Source: Plazaster borealis (taxonomy: Eukaryota > Echinodermata > Asteroidea > Forcipulatida > Labidiasteridae). From it: a stretch of DNA of 64,000 nt. The stretch's first letter is position 1, and every line of letters starts with the position of its first letter. The stretch spans positions 7,593,501 to 7,657,500 of the forward strand of contig CM037461.1 in the NCBI GenBank assembly GCA_021014325.1, written 5' to 3'. The notes beneath the pieces were generated by a model. It saw only the letters and a list, made by a program, of their open reading frames with translations. It searched no databases and was not told the DNA's origin. Made by a program: the position numbers and the translations under genes. Below, piece after piece: positions 31,174 to 43,338 of this stretch.

Positions 31174-33020
31174 TTGTGTAAGTTATCTACAAATAGGTTA
31201 CCCATGATGCAATTCTTCGCATTTTTCTCAGTGAGGAATCAGCAATTTTTAGCAAATTGAGGTTTTTGCAGTTTGAGGGTTTGTTTGTCTTCTGAATTCA
31301 TTTCTGATGTTTTGAACCAAAATAATGTCTCATTTTAAAGCTATAAAGACACATTGTTGGCGAATATGTTTGAAGGCTAATAAATGTGTCTTTACATACT
31401 GACCAATAAGTGATTCGCCACTCTGTTAACACATAAATAGACCCTTTTGTTTTTTACAAAATGATGAATAGGCAAATGCGCTGGTAACCATACCAGTTAT
31501 GAGTGACTTTTCAATGAAAATACCAGGTACCATCAGTTTTTCTTTAATGCGTAGACAAAATATTCAAAATGTGTTTTTTGACTTGGTTAATCTAAAGGAC
31601 CAGGGCTTGGTTGTCAAGACATGTGCAACACTCTCATCCACGAAAAGCAGATGTGACCTGTAAAAAACGAAAACCTTCATTACAATCTTCCTGATGACTC
31701 TAAAATAGTTTAAGTAATGTTACCCAACACACTAGGTGTAAGTGAGCGTCAAGTAAGAACAGCTTTGAGCCAAACAATTTATGATGGAGTAACGGAGTCT
31801 GAAAAACGTGGTGGTGTAAAAGGATCTTGTAAAAAAATCCAAGAAGAATTGAAAAACGCAGCAAAAGTGCACTAACAAGTCCTCCAGAACGGAATCTCAT
31901 TATTGCCGAAAAAACAACACCAGACAATGCCTGGCACCTGAACTTACAGTGAGGAAAATGTACGAGGTGTACTTTTTATGCCAGCATTTGTTTTTACTTA
32001 AGAATGAATAATGTTTTTACTGTTTTATGATACAATTAGTGGCAACTTTGAGTGAAACCTCTAGTCTGGGTGGAAGAAATTCAACAGTATGATCTTATAA
32101 ATCAGTGGTTTTACCAATAAATGTTTTGGAGCATAATAATAAAAAAAACCTACTTTGTAAATCAGAATTTACAAAATTGTTGGTGTAAACAAGGTTTTGA
32201 TTGTTAGTGAAATCCTTCAAAACTAGTGCCAACAAAATCAAATGATTATTCCAAAAGTGCAAACATTATTGATAACAAAACATTTTTAAGTTTGTGTATG
32301 CTTATACAACAAATCAGTTCAATTACAAAATAAACATACTTGTTAATTTAATTAGTGTTTTGAGGGGTACAACTTTAACTTGGAAAAATTACCTTTTCTG
32401 TCCCTCCCCATTTGAGGTTAACCAGGCCGAAAGGTAATGGGAAAATGTCATGTTTACTCCTCCCCTTTACATAGTTGGAAGGTTTTTTTTGTATGTTTTT
32501 TTTTAACCTGGTCTGAATTTACTTTAAAGCTCCCCTCCCCTCCAATCCACATGCCAACAACACCCATCCCATCCGACCCCATCCACCCCCAAAAACCCAC
32601 TCCCTCCTCCCCACCCAAAAAAGGAAGGAATTCTGGATCAGTTGGGATTTTACCGTGAAATATCATGTTCAACATAAATGAAAAATTAAGGCGTGTTAAA
32701 TTACCTGCATTAATGGTGATATTACTGACGAATTGGGCACAAAGCGCGTAAAAGACAACAATGTTTTTTTACATACTGACGAATAGGTTTATGAGGTTAC
32801 AATTGTTTATTCAGATCGTTTCATTTTGAATAACATAAAACAATTGTGAAGAAGAACTGCTAAAAAACATACCTTCTATTTGGCAAGTAATGTAGGATAA
32901 AAAGGTTTGAAAGCAACGAATGAATACTTGTCCAACATCAAAGTGACTTTACTCAAAATGCACTTTTTTCTGATTCGTCACTATGAGAAAAATGCGACGA
33001 ATTGTATGTGTCTTACACAA
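31174..33020. mobile_element. decayed DNA transposon, ~1.85 kb
   Basis: TTGTGTAAG at the left and CTTACACAA at the right begin an inverted pair that continues internally: CAATTCTTCGCATTTTTCTCA near 31212 and its counterpart with TTCGTCGC at 32985-33003. A transposase fragment (31700-31990) lies between. The exact ends and duplication are uncertain. Confidence 0.5.
31700..31990 (+). pseudogene. fragment of a transposase-like multi-copy family
   Basis: One frame reads LGVSERQVRTALSQ and DGVTESEKRGG, then after a frameshift near 31870 RTESHYCRKNNTRQCL and LTVRKMYEVYFL. This is the order (helix-turn-helix-like SER..V, a basic linker, then a SHYCR motif) of an N-terminal exon that I have seen in many repeat-encoded proteins of marine invertebrates and arthropods. 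I cannot name the superfamily. No downstream catalytic exons are present. Confidence 0.45.
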
Positions 33021-34024
33021 GCAACATGGCAAATTCCATAATTTGTTATGGTTTACATGAAGATTCTCCCCGTAACGATTGAGAATCATAATGAAGTGCA
33101 AGCTTTTAAAAAAAACCGTTTTGATGCGACAATTGTTTAGTTCTTTTTAGAAAGGGGCGGGGGGAGAAGAGAAAAAAACAGAGGAAGGGGCAAAGAAAAA
33201 CCGCGGGAGGGCCGGGAGGGGCGGACGGAAAGGACAGACGGACCGAGGCAGAAGCCAGAGGAGTGCCCAAGCACCGGCTCTGCCAAGACAGTCTGCAGAA
33301 AATTAATGATGTGTTGATGGGAGTGCGGGACTAAATATAACTATTTACGGCGGTAGCAAATGAGAGAAAGCAATCGGTATAGGGAATCGTTGTGTACTGT
33401 AACTTATGTCCCATGGATCCGGGGAGGTCTCTGAAAATAACCAAGTTCGTGTATTGATCAAGTTGGTAGGTTAAAAATTAGGTGATGATTAAAACACTGG
33501 CAGCTTGTCTTCGATGTTTGTGATGATTCTGTACCCACTATACGTCACATGACCACCGCTAGCTGGAGTCGCCGATTGTGTCTATTGCAGACCGGCAGTG
33601 TAGTTGACCACATCACATTAGATAATGCGCTCTGCAAACCGCGCGATCAGCGCCACATTGAATGCTCGTGCATTTAACACTTAATCACATCTGCTGTGCG
33701 TGAAATAGAATCGAATGTGTAAACAGCGGGAGCTCGTTTGGCCACGCTAGCGCCCTCTGTTGGTGGAATACGGCAGGCTGTTTTGCCAGGTTCCACGCTG
33801 AACGCTACCTTAATTAATGGTTTAATATGGATGTATTTTATGGAATGTTTTGTTCCGTATTCTAAGTAATAACATGCTGTATGTATAAAAGATGGCTGAT
33901 TATTATGATTGTCAGTTCTCATTCGGATTCTGAAGTTGTCGGACTTTGTCCGAGATTAAACCAGTTGAACCACAATATTCTGTCCTGTGTAATATTTCTA
34001 AGTTGCGTCTTTTACCTCGAAGTG
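33021..34024. other. non-coding; GC-rich patch and possible solo LTR
   Basis: A purine/GC-rich patch lies at 33145-33260. From about 33717 (TGTGTAAACAGCGGGAGCTC) the DNA contains AGCGCCCTCTGTTGG, a TGTATAAAAG TATA box near 33875 and an ATTAAA signal near 33955. This could be a solo LTR, but I find no convincing duplication. Confidence 0.3.
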
Positions 34025-34840
34025 AACTCACAACAATACTCTCCCTACGTATATTTACATAACACTAACATACATTTACTCTTAACAATTTCACCTCACA
34101 TTACACAAAGAAAACCTGCACTTAACCATCAAGTACCCACACCTTAACAAATCTCACAACATGGTCAAACACTGCAACTTCCAGATAACTCCCACGCTTT
34201 CACAACAACTGCCTTTAACATTTAATTTATCATTTATCCTTTCTTACAAATACACTTGCATCCGCATCACCAGAGACACTGGCAACAGCAGGATGGTCCC
34301 ACATAGAAGGTAAACAATTTTTCCGACTATACACAACATTTCCAAGTCTAAATTTACATGTACATACACACATCTTCACACCTTACCCAAATCACATAGG
34401 TCAAACCTCAAGGCCGACATATATACCAGCTCTATGAAAATTAGGCATTGTCCCCACATTTAACTTTTTGAGATATTCATATTAGCTTGAAAAGCAACCC
34501 ATAAAAAATTCAACATGCTTCAAAACCTATAATCAAGCAACTTTCCTCTGCAAAATAATGAAAACATTATGACAACCATGACACAGTATTTTCTGAAAGT
34601 TACAAAAAATGTTTCTGAGAATTTTGTGTGTGAAAATTACGATTTCAGGCAATTAGCACAAAAATTCAATTCCCAAGTTGTCTTTTCCCAACATTATTGA
34701 TCTTCTTGCAACAAATTTCAACCCAATAAGACAAATCAAGCTGTAAACAACCGACAAACATATCACTCCAAAAAGTTAATTTTCCATTTCTTTTTGTTTT
34801 AACTTCTGTCAATTACTCAGAATCCTTATTGAGAGACAAT
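34025..34840 (+). mobile_element. diverged Helitron 3' fragment (second copy)
   Basis: It aligns with about 49900-50700 of the Helitron over its whole length. Landmarks are CTACGTATATTTACAT, AACCATCAAGTACCC, AACATGGTCAAACACTGCAA and TAGGCATTGTCCCC. It includes a diverged copy of the 60-nt exon found at 50097-50156, of identical length. The 5' part and the terminal hairpin are absent. Confidence 0.8.
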
Positions 34841-34885
34841 GCCTCATTTCGTCACGCTACATCTAACCCTTCATGAAAACCTCAT

Positions 34886-35066
34886 TTAAAGACAGTGGAC
34901 ACTATTGGTAATTACTCAAAATAATTATTGGCATAAAACCTTACTTGCTGACGAGTAATGGGGAGCTGTTGATAGTATAAAACATTGTGAGAGAAAGAAG
35001 TAATTATCAACGAATTTGATTTCGAGACCTCGGAATTAGATTTTGAGGTCTCAAAATCAAGCATAA
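34886..35066 (+). mobile_element. 5' half of a MITE (echinoderm-type)
   Basis: It starts TTTAAAGACAGTGGACACT and continues to a GATTTCGAGACCTC / GAGGTCTCAAAATC inverted pair. I recall this sequence type as abundant in sea stars. The complementary right end is missing. Confidence 0.5.
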
Positions 35067-35634
35067 TGGATAATAACTCAAGATTGAAACTGAATTGAAC
35101 CTTGAAACTCATCAGACAATTGAACCTCAATACTAAGATGGCACAGTTGTCATTACATCATGGAAACGTCATCGGGTGTTGAATTACAAGGGTTTTAAAG
35201 TTGAAAAATGACCATTTGCTATTCGCTGTATCTCAACGAATATGAAAGCTATGATGTTCATACTTGGGCATCGCATAGATCAAGACTAGGGCAACATTTG
35301 AACGCCAAAATCGTACGACCTTAACTTCCAGGTCGTTGCCCTGGGTCGAAGTTCGCCTTTGTTTTTTTCTTGAAAACCAGCATTTTTTGGCTTATATACA
35401 GCATAACTCAAGATTGAAATTGAATTTTACATTGAAACTCATCAGACATTTGAACCTAAATATCAAGACGACACAAACTTGATGATGTTATGATGACATC
35501 ATCAGGTATTGAATTACATTAAATCAAAGTTTAATATTTGAAAAAAAATCATAACTCATGAACGACATGTTTGATTTTTACAATCTATACATCATCGGAA
35601 AGTTCGTTAAAGGTCCAACAAACGCTACACAGAA

Positions 35635-36890
35635 AGTGACCCCATTTGACCTTGACTTCCGGTTCAACCCAGAAATTTAAAATTTCATGAAATTCGTATC
35701 TCAAAAACTACTTGTCATTTCAGCATAATTTCTGCATCAGGTTGTAGAACATTTTGACATTTACATCTTGTCTTATAACCACCGGCATTAAAGCGCACGT
35801 TTGTGTTGACCCACTTTGATAACGCGAGATAGTGTAATAATAGCACGAGTACAGATACATGTACATTGAACGTGTAGTACAGTTTACATCAACTACATGT
35901 AGGAATACATTTAGCATCGCTGCATAAAGATAATCCATGTAATACTTGAAAAATTCGTAACTCCTGAACCACACGTTGGATTTTTACAATCTATCTGAAA
36001 TCATCATCTGAAAGGTCTTTATAAAACCTAACATACACTACACTTATTGTGACCCCGGTTGACCCTGACTTCCGGTTCAAAGCGGAAGTTGAAATTTAAT
36101 GATTCATAATTCCTGAACCACACAATGGATTTTTACAATCTATACATCATTGGAAAAGTATATAACAGCTTAACAAACGATACACAGAATATGCCCCCAT
36201 TTAACTTTGACTTCCGGTTCAAACAGGAAGATGAAATTGTATATTTGAAAAAATCATAACTGCTGAACCATACATTATATTTTTTTTGATCTATACATCA
36301 TCAGAAAGGTCTCCGAAAACTTAACGAACGCTACACTAAGTGTGACCTCAATTGACCTTGACTTCCAGTTCAAACTCAAAGTTTATCTTTAAGATTAAAA
36401 CAATTCATAACTCCTGAACTATACATTGTCTTTTATAATCTACACATCATCAGCAAGTTGTCAAAATACTTACACAACGCGACACAAAATGTGACATTAT
36501 TTGACCTTGACTTCCGGTTCAAACCGGAGTTGAAGATATTTTTTTTTGAAGAACTCGAAACTCCTCAACCACAAATTGGATTTTTTGATTTATACATTAT
36601 TAGTCTTCAAAAAGCCAACAAACGCTAAACAAAGTGTAAACCCATTTGACCTTGACTTCCGGTTTAAACCGGATGTTGATGTTTGCATATTTGAAGCAAT
36701 CATAACTCTTTAACCAAACATTGGATTTTTACAATCTATAATTCATCGGAAATGTCTTCAAACACTTTACAAACGCAACACAGTGTGACCTCATTTGACC
36801 TTAACTTTCAGTTCAAACCAAAAGTTAAAAATTTATATTGGAAAGAATCTAACTCCTGACCAAAATATTGGAATAATAAGGTAAAATGTC
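35635..36890 (+). repeat. diverged tandem repeat, period ~147 bp
   Basis: TTGACCTTGACTTCCGGTTCAA, or variants, recurs at about 35647, 36062, 36207, 36357, 36505, 36650 and 36797 (spacing 145-150 bp over the last six). Each is followed by CATAACTCCTGAACCA, GGATTTTTACAATCTATACATCAT and AACAAACGCTACAC. The unit is not coding. A related block precedes it at 35170-35640. Confidence 0.8.
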
Positions 36891-37230
36891 ATCACCAATT
36901 CATTCAATCATAATTTGGTGACATCACTTACGAACACCTTGTTTTTGTTTTTAACAAAAATTGAATGTCTAGTAGTTATTATTAAGATAGCTCAACAATG
37001 TCCGTGTGTAGCCTACCAGCACTTCGTCATATTCCAAATTAAAATATTCTTCCTGAACAATACTTTTGTTTCCTGTATGTTTTACTCCATCAGTGTCTCC
37101 ACTTTTTTCCTGAGCCATCCCCCTTTCCCCTAGCTGTTTACCCCGCTAAGTACACCCTTCCCCAATATTACACTTCGGCCGTACAAACACCCCAAATTAT
37201 GCTTCGTAGTTAGAGTGGTTTAGTCAGCGA

Positions 37231-37244
37231 CCACTAGAGGGCGC
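37231..37244 (+). promoter_or_regulatory. possible CTCF-type motif
   Basis: CCACTAGAGGGCGC matches the CTCF core consensus at all but one position. A related AGAGGGCGC occurs on the minus strand near 33757. Such matches can occur by chance or inside repeats. Confidence 0.25.
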
Positions 37245-37384
37245 TGTTCATTTGTGATTTGTTTAGCGAATGAGATCTTGTGACCCATTGACCCGTGCGT
37301 AACAAAACCGCGTGATGTATGGGCGGATTGATATTGGTTTTAGACAGTGTCACTCGGTTCATTCATAAAAATAACCAGGTCTAG

Positions 37385-38969
37385 TTTAAAGATGGCGATT
37401 GGCTCTCTCTACTGATATAACGATTGACTGTACATTTCGAAGGAAAAGTGTCGAAGTCTTCCAGCAAAAAACCTTGAATATTTCATTGTTTTAACATTCT
37501 ACGGAGGTGAGCATAGTATACTTACTTATTTTGTGCTGATTTATGCTGTCTTAATAGTAGTTTCATAAAGATTCAACCAATACTTCACTTTTTAAAATAA
37601 ACTTTTAAGTTGTTGCGCATTCCTGCGCGAATTTGTTCAGTATGGGCTACCGGGGATCGGAGCGATCCGAAGGGTTGATTTTCCTGCGCTGGGTCGGTGA
37701 TTGTTAATTTAACGCACAACTCGTTGCGCTGGTTCCCGACAGCACTCACCAATGGCATTACTCTTGTGTTACGGGTACGGCTTTGAGAATTGTTGTGCTT
37801 AACTGGTAGCCGGTATTATTAAAAAATAGGACTAGTTTTTAGAATAAAATAATAAAACATTGGGTTGGCTTATTAACTAAATATGTTTAGTTTTAATTAC
37901 TGCCCCAAAAAGTTATCGACAAATCACAACATACACTGAACTGAACTGCAAGTAAATCCTCAATATTATAAGCAACAACAAGAAAAGACAACATGATTTA
38001 AAAAGCAACGAGATGGAAAAAAACAAGTTTCTGGAATAAATATTTTAGACTTAGTGAGACACATTGATTCAAATTTATTCAGTTTTCAGCTTGGTTTGAC
38101 ATACGATCCTTCCTCTGTGGTTCGACTTGAATATTGTTTGTGCGTAGAGAGCTTTCTTGTGTCATATTTGAAAACAGTGCAAACCTAATTTGTTTTTTAC
38201 AACAATATTTACTTTTGCAAGAAGTTAATGTTTTTACTAATATTTAACCTGGCTTGACATCTATTTGTAATTTTTTTATTGGCACATATAACATTTGAAT
38301 ACAAAAAAAACTATCGTACAGAATAATACTGAAATGAGAAAATTTTATTTGGCCTCCTTTCTTTTGCAGACTCTTTTGGCTCCAATCTGTCAGTTTGCAC
38401 CCTAAAGCCCACCCGCCTCTCACACCACACCAATCGCTTGCCTTTTCTGCTTTTCTGCACAAACTACCACCTGCTATCCCCCCCATCCTGATTGCTGACT
38501 CCTTGCTTTGCTTCAATTTTGCTAACAAATCATCTGTCACCTCATCATGTAATCTTTGGGCCCATACTCAGATTCACTGCACCTCAACTCTCAAAATTGG
38601 CTTAACACTTTCCCCACTATCGATCCTCAGTCAGTCAACAACGGTTTAATTTTAGAGATCAATAGTCAACTTCAAGCTGAAGAAAACACGGCCAACACAT
38701 TAAGTCAAGTAACTTCATTGGATTGTAAAGACCTTAAATTCTCATTCTGAACCTTGAAACTAAAACGGGTCAAGCTCGCAAAAAGTAACTCCAGCAGGCC
38801 AAGTGGGAAAATACGTCTGGAGTCATTCTTAGGAGAGGCCTACATTCCACCAGGTCTCCATCCAGAACAGGTCGAGAATGAAGAAGAAAACATTAATGTT
38901 CCACAGCTCCTTGAAGAACTCACCAGGGCAAAACAAATCATTTACTCAAATAGAACTTCAGATTGTTAA
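37385..38969 (+). CDS. putative host gene or pseudogene, two exons (weak)
   Basis: An AAGATGGCG motif (37391) precedes a stretch ending in a strong donor ACGGAG/GTGAGC at about 37507. An acceptor TTCTTTTGCAG follows at 38369. The second exon is cleanest from about 38556 to 38969: a Ser/Gln-rich segment (INSQLQAEENTANTLSQ), one TGA at about 38748, then a basic and acidic tail (KLKRVKLAKSN ... EQVENEEENINVPQL) to a stop. Earlier parts of the exon have stops in that frame. I do not recognise it. It is the only candidate here for a gene outside a mobile element, and it could be repeat-derived. Confidence 0.25.
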
Positions 38970-39285
38970 TATTTTGTATCGATAATTATAAATGCAAATT
39001 TTCTCAAATTTTTCTATTTTTTGGGGTAACTGTCATGTTTGACCTTTGACATTTAGTAACGTAACCTTTGGACATCAAAAGGTCAAGTGTTTGACCTTAT
39101 ATCATTGACCTTGAGTCTGAGAAAGGTCAAAGTGTTTGCTCTTATTCTTATGCTCATTAAAGGTTGAACTTTTCTCATTGGCTTTTAAGGTTCTAAGTTG
39201 ATGATGTCCTTTTAACATACTCAAAATACACATGCACACATTGTATAGGGAATTAATTAATACACAAGGTCACACTTAATGTGTA
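38970..39285. other. non-coding, TTTGACCTT-rich
   Basis: Repeated TTTGACC(TTTGA) and AAGGTCAA motifs of both orientations occur between 39025 and 39135. No gene is seen. Confidence 0.4.
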
Positions 39286-39309
39286 TCTATACTATAACAA
39301 TCGTTAAAT

Positions 39310-39405
39310 CGCCATCTTGGATTAGAAGCGCGCCATCTTGGAATTAGAAGCGCGCCATCGTGGATTAGAAGCGCGCCATCTTGGAATTAGAAGCGCGCCA
39401 TCTTT
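39310..39405 (+). repeat. 24-bp tandem repeat, four units
   Basis: GCCATCTTGG(A)ATTAGAAGCGC is repeated four times, with one unit reading ATCGTGG. It lies just inside the proposed Helitron 5' end. Confidence 0.85.
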
Positions 39406-39454
39406 TCACGTCGACTGGCGCCCGCACCCTGCTGGATTGGTGCGTCCTGGGGTC

Positions 39455-40290
39455 AATGTCGGGGTACCCGTCGGTTGGGGTCTGCGTTGGTGTTTCGACG
39501 TGTAGCCGCGATTGTGTGCACCGGTAGCCGGATACCCGCACTGGGCGGCCGTGATTGGGTGGGATAAATTAGGTCTGCGTTGGTGTTTCGACGTGTAGCC
39601 GCCATTGTGTGCACCGGTAGCCGGATACCCGCACTGGGCGGCCGGTATTGGGTGGGATAAATTAGGCATATTCCAAACATCAATTGGAGGTGTTGCAAGT
39701 GACGGAAGCTTCATAATTTGAGATCACGGGGTAAGGTTGGAAGGAGGCTGTTGTTCTAGAATAGTAATGGATAAGGAAAGTGGTTATTGTCGTTATAACA
39801 ACAACAAAAAGGATAATATACACAGGAATGGGGCTGGGATCATGGGGTAAGGTTGGAAGGAGGCTGTTGTTCTAGAATAATAATGGATAAGGAAAGTGGT
39901 TATAACAACAACAAAAAGGATCATATACACAGGAATGGGGCTTCAACAAAGACTGAAGTTGGGATAAATTGGCCATATAGACTTCCACAAAATCTACTGA
40001 CAGGAGAACCGATGATGCTTTGTGGGTCTTGGTTTTGGGATAAATTGGGCATCTTCCAAACATCAATTGGGGGTGTTGCCAGTTCTGTAATTTGTGTTCG
40101 CTGTTTTGCGTTTTTGTGCATTCTGGGTCATTCCGCTTTTGCTGTTTTGCGTTTTTGTGCATTCTGGGTCATTCCGCTTGCCGGACACTGCGTATCGTCC
40201 AAACATCAATTGGGCGTGTTGCCAGTTCTTTAATTTCCGTTCGCTGTTTTGCGTTTTTGTGCATTCTGGGTAATTCCGCTTGCCGGACAC
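39455..40290 (+). repeat. mosaic of tandem duplications
   Basis: Three sets of direct repeats follow each other. A ~110-bp unit (GGTCTGCGTTGGTGTTTCGA ... GGGTGGGATAAATTAGG) occurs twice at 39478-39667. A ~115-bp unit (GGGGTAAGGTTGGAAGGAGG) occurs at 39727 and 39843. A unit with CCAAACATCAATTGG, GTGTTGCCAGTTCT and GTTTTGCGTTTTTGTGCATT is repeated at 40054-40290. All open frames here are by-products of the repeats. Confidence 0.8.
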
Positions 40291-40333
40291 TACGTACTGG
40301 GGTCGGCACGGTCTTCACGGCGAGTTTGCTCAT

Positions 40334-40480
40334 CAGGGCCCAATTTCATGGCACTGTTTACCGTGGAATTCTGCGCTGACGCAAAGCTGCGTCCTATAGA
40401 ATTACACACGTTACAGTGCGCGTTACAGTGCGCGTAAGCGCAGAATTATTTGGTAAGCAGCGCCATGAAATTGGGCCCTG
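40334..40480. mobile_element. 147-bp MITE (GGGCCCAATTTCATGG family), copy 1
   Basis: Ends CAGGGCCCAATTTCATGG and CCATGAAATTGGGCCCTG are perfect inverted repeats, flanked by CAT on both sides. Copy 2 is at 52147-52289. Interior hairpin-forming GCGTAAGCGCAGAATT segments. Non-coding. Confidence 0.85.
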
Positions 40481-41937
40481 CATATTCCAATCATCATCAC
40501 AGTTTTTGAGTCTGCCTGCATGAACACCTACGTACTGCTGTCAGCGCCTTTAATGCGGTAAGACCCGTTTCTCTCCCTTTGTCCTTTTTGCAATGATAAT
40601 TGTTGTTGTTCTATTAATTATGATAGTATCCTTCATCTTTATGCATTTTATATTAAATATGATAGTATCCTTCATCTTCAGTTATTACTCCTTCAATGAT
40701 AATTCCTTATTCAAGCGGTGTTCAGTGACGTTTCTCTTTCAATATTTGAAGTTAACTTACAGTTACTTTTGATTGGGCTTAGATTTTCTATCCTTTAAAG
40801 TAAGGTTTGGAAGCACTGTTTAAGTCACTTTCAAGTCACTGTTGTGTTCAAACTTTCCCACTTACAATGCTTCTATTTTTATCATAGTGAACAATCACAA
40901 TCTGACTTTGAATTAGCCTTTCTTTATGCAAGTCTTTCACTTATTACTCCTTCAATGACTCTTCAATATTCTTTCCAAGTATTTACTCTTTGCTTTAGGG
41001 GTTTAAGACATACACTAGCCTTCAGAATTTGTAGTAGCATTGTTGTTTATTACTTAGTTGATAATAGTCAAAAACAACAACTACCATTTCTCTGTAAACT
41101 CATTATATATTCGCTCTGTTATGCCACAAGTGGTAGTACCACCTTTGTTTTTCTTTATTTAACAAGTCTTACAGTTCATTGAAGCTGTTGTTTGACTTGT
41201 GAAGAACTACTGTGTTCTCTATATAGTCGCCCTCTGTATCAACCCTTTTTTCGTTCTGTTATATTTCTCATTCTCTTTCCTTGCATTGAAATATCCAGTG
41301 TTAAAGAATTTACTGTGTTACAAAGCGTCGCTGCTTAAAAGTGCCCTCACCCATAAATCTGTAACTCTCAATATCCGCAACTGCTGTCATGGCCGTAAAC
41401 AATTCACAATTATCAATTTGTTCACTTCACTTTACGTGTCGTCACACTCTCACACTTTCTCCTTTCTGTTCTCTTGAGTTTTTTTTTACTCTTGACTAAA
41501 GTATATATCTCTGCTGAGTGCTGCCCTCACATTTATAACTCTCAGTATCCGCAACTGCTGTCATGCCTGTACAATTAAAAACTGCCAATTTGTTTACTTC
41601 AAATGTACGCGTCATGAATGTTTTGTCACTATTTTTTCTCATTCGTTGTTTTTATAACGATGTCATTTATTTCTATCTCTAACATCCACTTTGTTTCTTT
41701 TCACAGCATCCTGTTCTCCATTGTCTCATTACAATCAACCAACAAAAGTATCATGCATGCTGGCCACAAAACGGTACACAAACTACCCTTCCCGTTGCCA
41801 TATGTTTATCTGTTACAGTTCACAATTCTTTGTTTCCTAATTGGTTTTCAAATACACATTGGCTGTACAAACCAACAACCTTTCCTATAAATGGACTGCA
41901 CTTCTCTCTAACCTGTGTTTGACGCCTGACATACGTT

Positions 41938-43338
41938 ATGGATCTACACGAAACTATTCATAAAAACAAAACAATCAAGACGGTGCCTCCATCCGACCAT
42001 AGTTATGCAGAACATCGCCACATTTCTACTACATCATTACATGATCAACGACATTCCCTATCAACTGTTCCAATACAAGACCAGATGCACAACCATTCTG
42101 AACAGTTTCTGCTTGACCATGATTATGTACGACATCCATCACAACGCATTTTATTTCTCTCACCAAATTTGACTTCATCTGTACAAGTGCTCAATCCATC
42201 AACTCAACACAACAAACTGAGCCCTTCTACAGTATCTTCACTTCAACACGAGATGCACAACACTTGTGATGGACAGTTTGTACATGACCATAATTATGTA
42301 CTGCGTTCACCACAACGCATCATAACCTGCTCACAACAATCTACTTCATCTTCAAAGGTGCTCACTTCATCAACTCCACACAACAGCTACCACCCATCTA
42401 CAGTGTCTTCACTTCAAAACGAGATGCACAACCGTTGTGGACAAATTGTACACGACCATAATTATGTACTTCATTCACCTGAACGCATCATATCCTGCTC
42501 CCAAGATTCTTCAGAGGTGCTGAATTCATCAACTCAAGAAAACACCAACAACCCATCTACAGTGTCTTCACTTCAAGACGAGATGCACAACCCTTCTACA
42601 CAGTTTGTACATGACCATAATTATGTACTTCGTTAACCACCACGCATCATATCCTGCTCCCAAGATTCTACTTTATCTTCACAGGTGCTCACTTCATCAA
42701 CTCCACACAACAGCCATAACCCATCAACAGTGTCTTCACTTCAAGACCAGATGCACAACCGTTGTGGACATTTTGTACACGACCACAATTATGTACTTCA
42801 CTCACCACAACGCATCATATCCTGCTCCCAAGATTCTACTTTCTCTTCACTGGTGCTCAATTCATTAACTCCACACTACAGCCACAACCCTTCTACAGGG
42901 TCATCATTTGAAGGTGCTTCAACAATACAAGTTCAAACCTTCCCCGTCCCATTTGAAGACAACCTACTCCTTCAACTGTGTGCAATTCTGCAATTGCACT
43001 CAATCCAAATTCTTCACAGGCAACAGCCACAGGATTCAGCTCCACCTGTCACTCAATCAATACATCTTCAACTTATGCCACAAGTACGACTTCAACCCAA
43101 CACTTCACACTACTGTCTGCAACAACTCAAGTATATAATTGTGCAAGACAAAACATTGACAGCTTCCAAGAGAAACGTTTCCCTCATCAACCTTCAACGC
43201 CAGACACACTGTCATGGCCTCACACATGTCGACACATGGATGTTGTATGTCCAAGTTGTCAAGCCAAGTTATGGAGGGGTGAACTTTCTTCTACAGGGAC
43301 ATTCGGATTTTGTTGTAGACAAGGCAAAGTTCGATTAA
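41938..43338 (+). pseudogene. Helitron 5' open reading frame with five ~52-residue repeats
   Basis: From ATG 41938, after a His/Ser/Thr-rich start, five units repeat the pattern PSTVSSLQ(D/H/N)EMHN...VHDHNYVLRSPQRII(S/T)CSQ. They begin at about 42073, 42229, 42400, 42560 and 42724. The array is interrupted once, by TAA at 42634-42636 where other units have a serine codon, so it was one frame until a point mutation. Downstream the frame loses similarity to anything I know and the Rep region continues in another frame. The His-x-His-Asn and Cys positions are conserved between units. It could be an N-terminal extension of the Rep/helicase protein or a separate protein; function is unknown. Confidence 0.6.

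Noticed and set aside
33717..34025. A solo LTR
   Set aside because: TATA and polyadenylation-like motifs are present, but I could not define matching TG/CA ends with a duplication, so it is mentioned only as a possibility.
39406..40437. Small frames with repeated ATGAHNGGYTSKHQRRP or CAFWVIPLAGH patterns
   Set aside because: Their repetition follows directly from DNA-level tandem duplications; no start context or conserved protein features.
40844..41890. Several 90-110-residue hydrophobic frames resembling membrane proteins
   Set aside because: The region is T-rich, so chance frames are rich in Phe, Leu and Ser. No motif, repeat or splice support is present.
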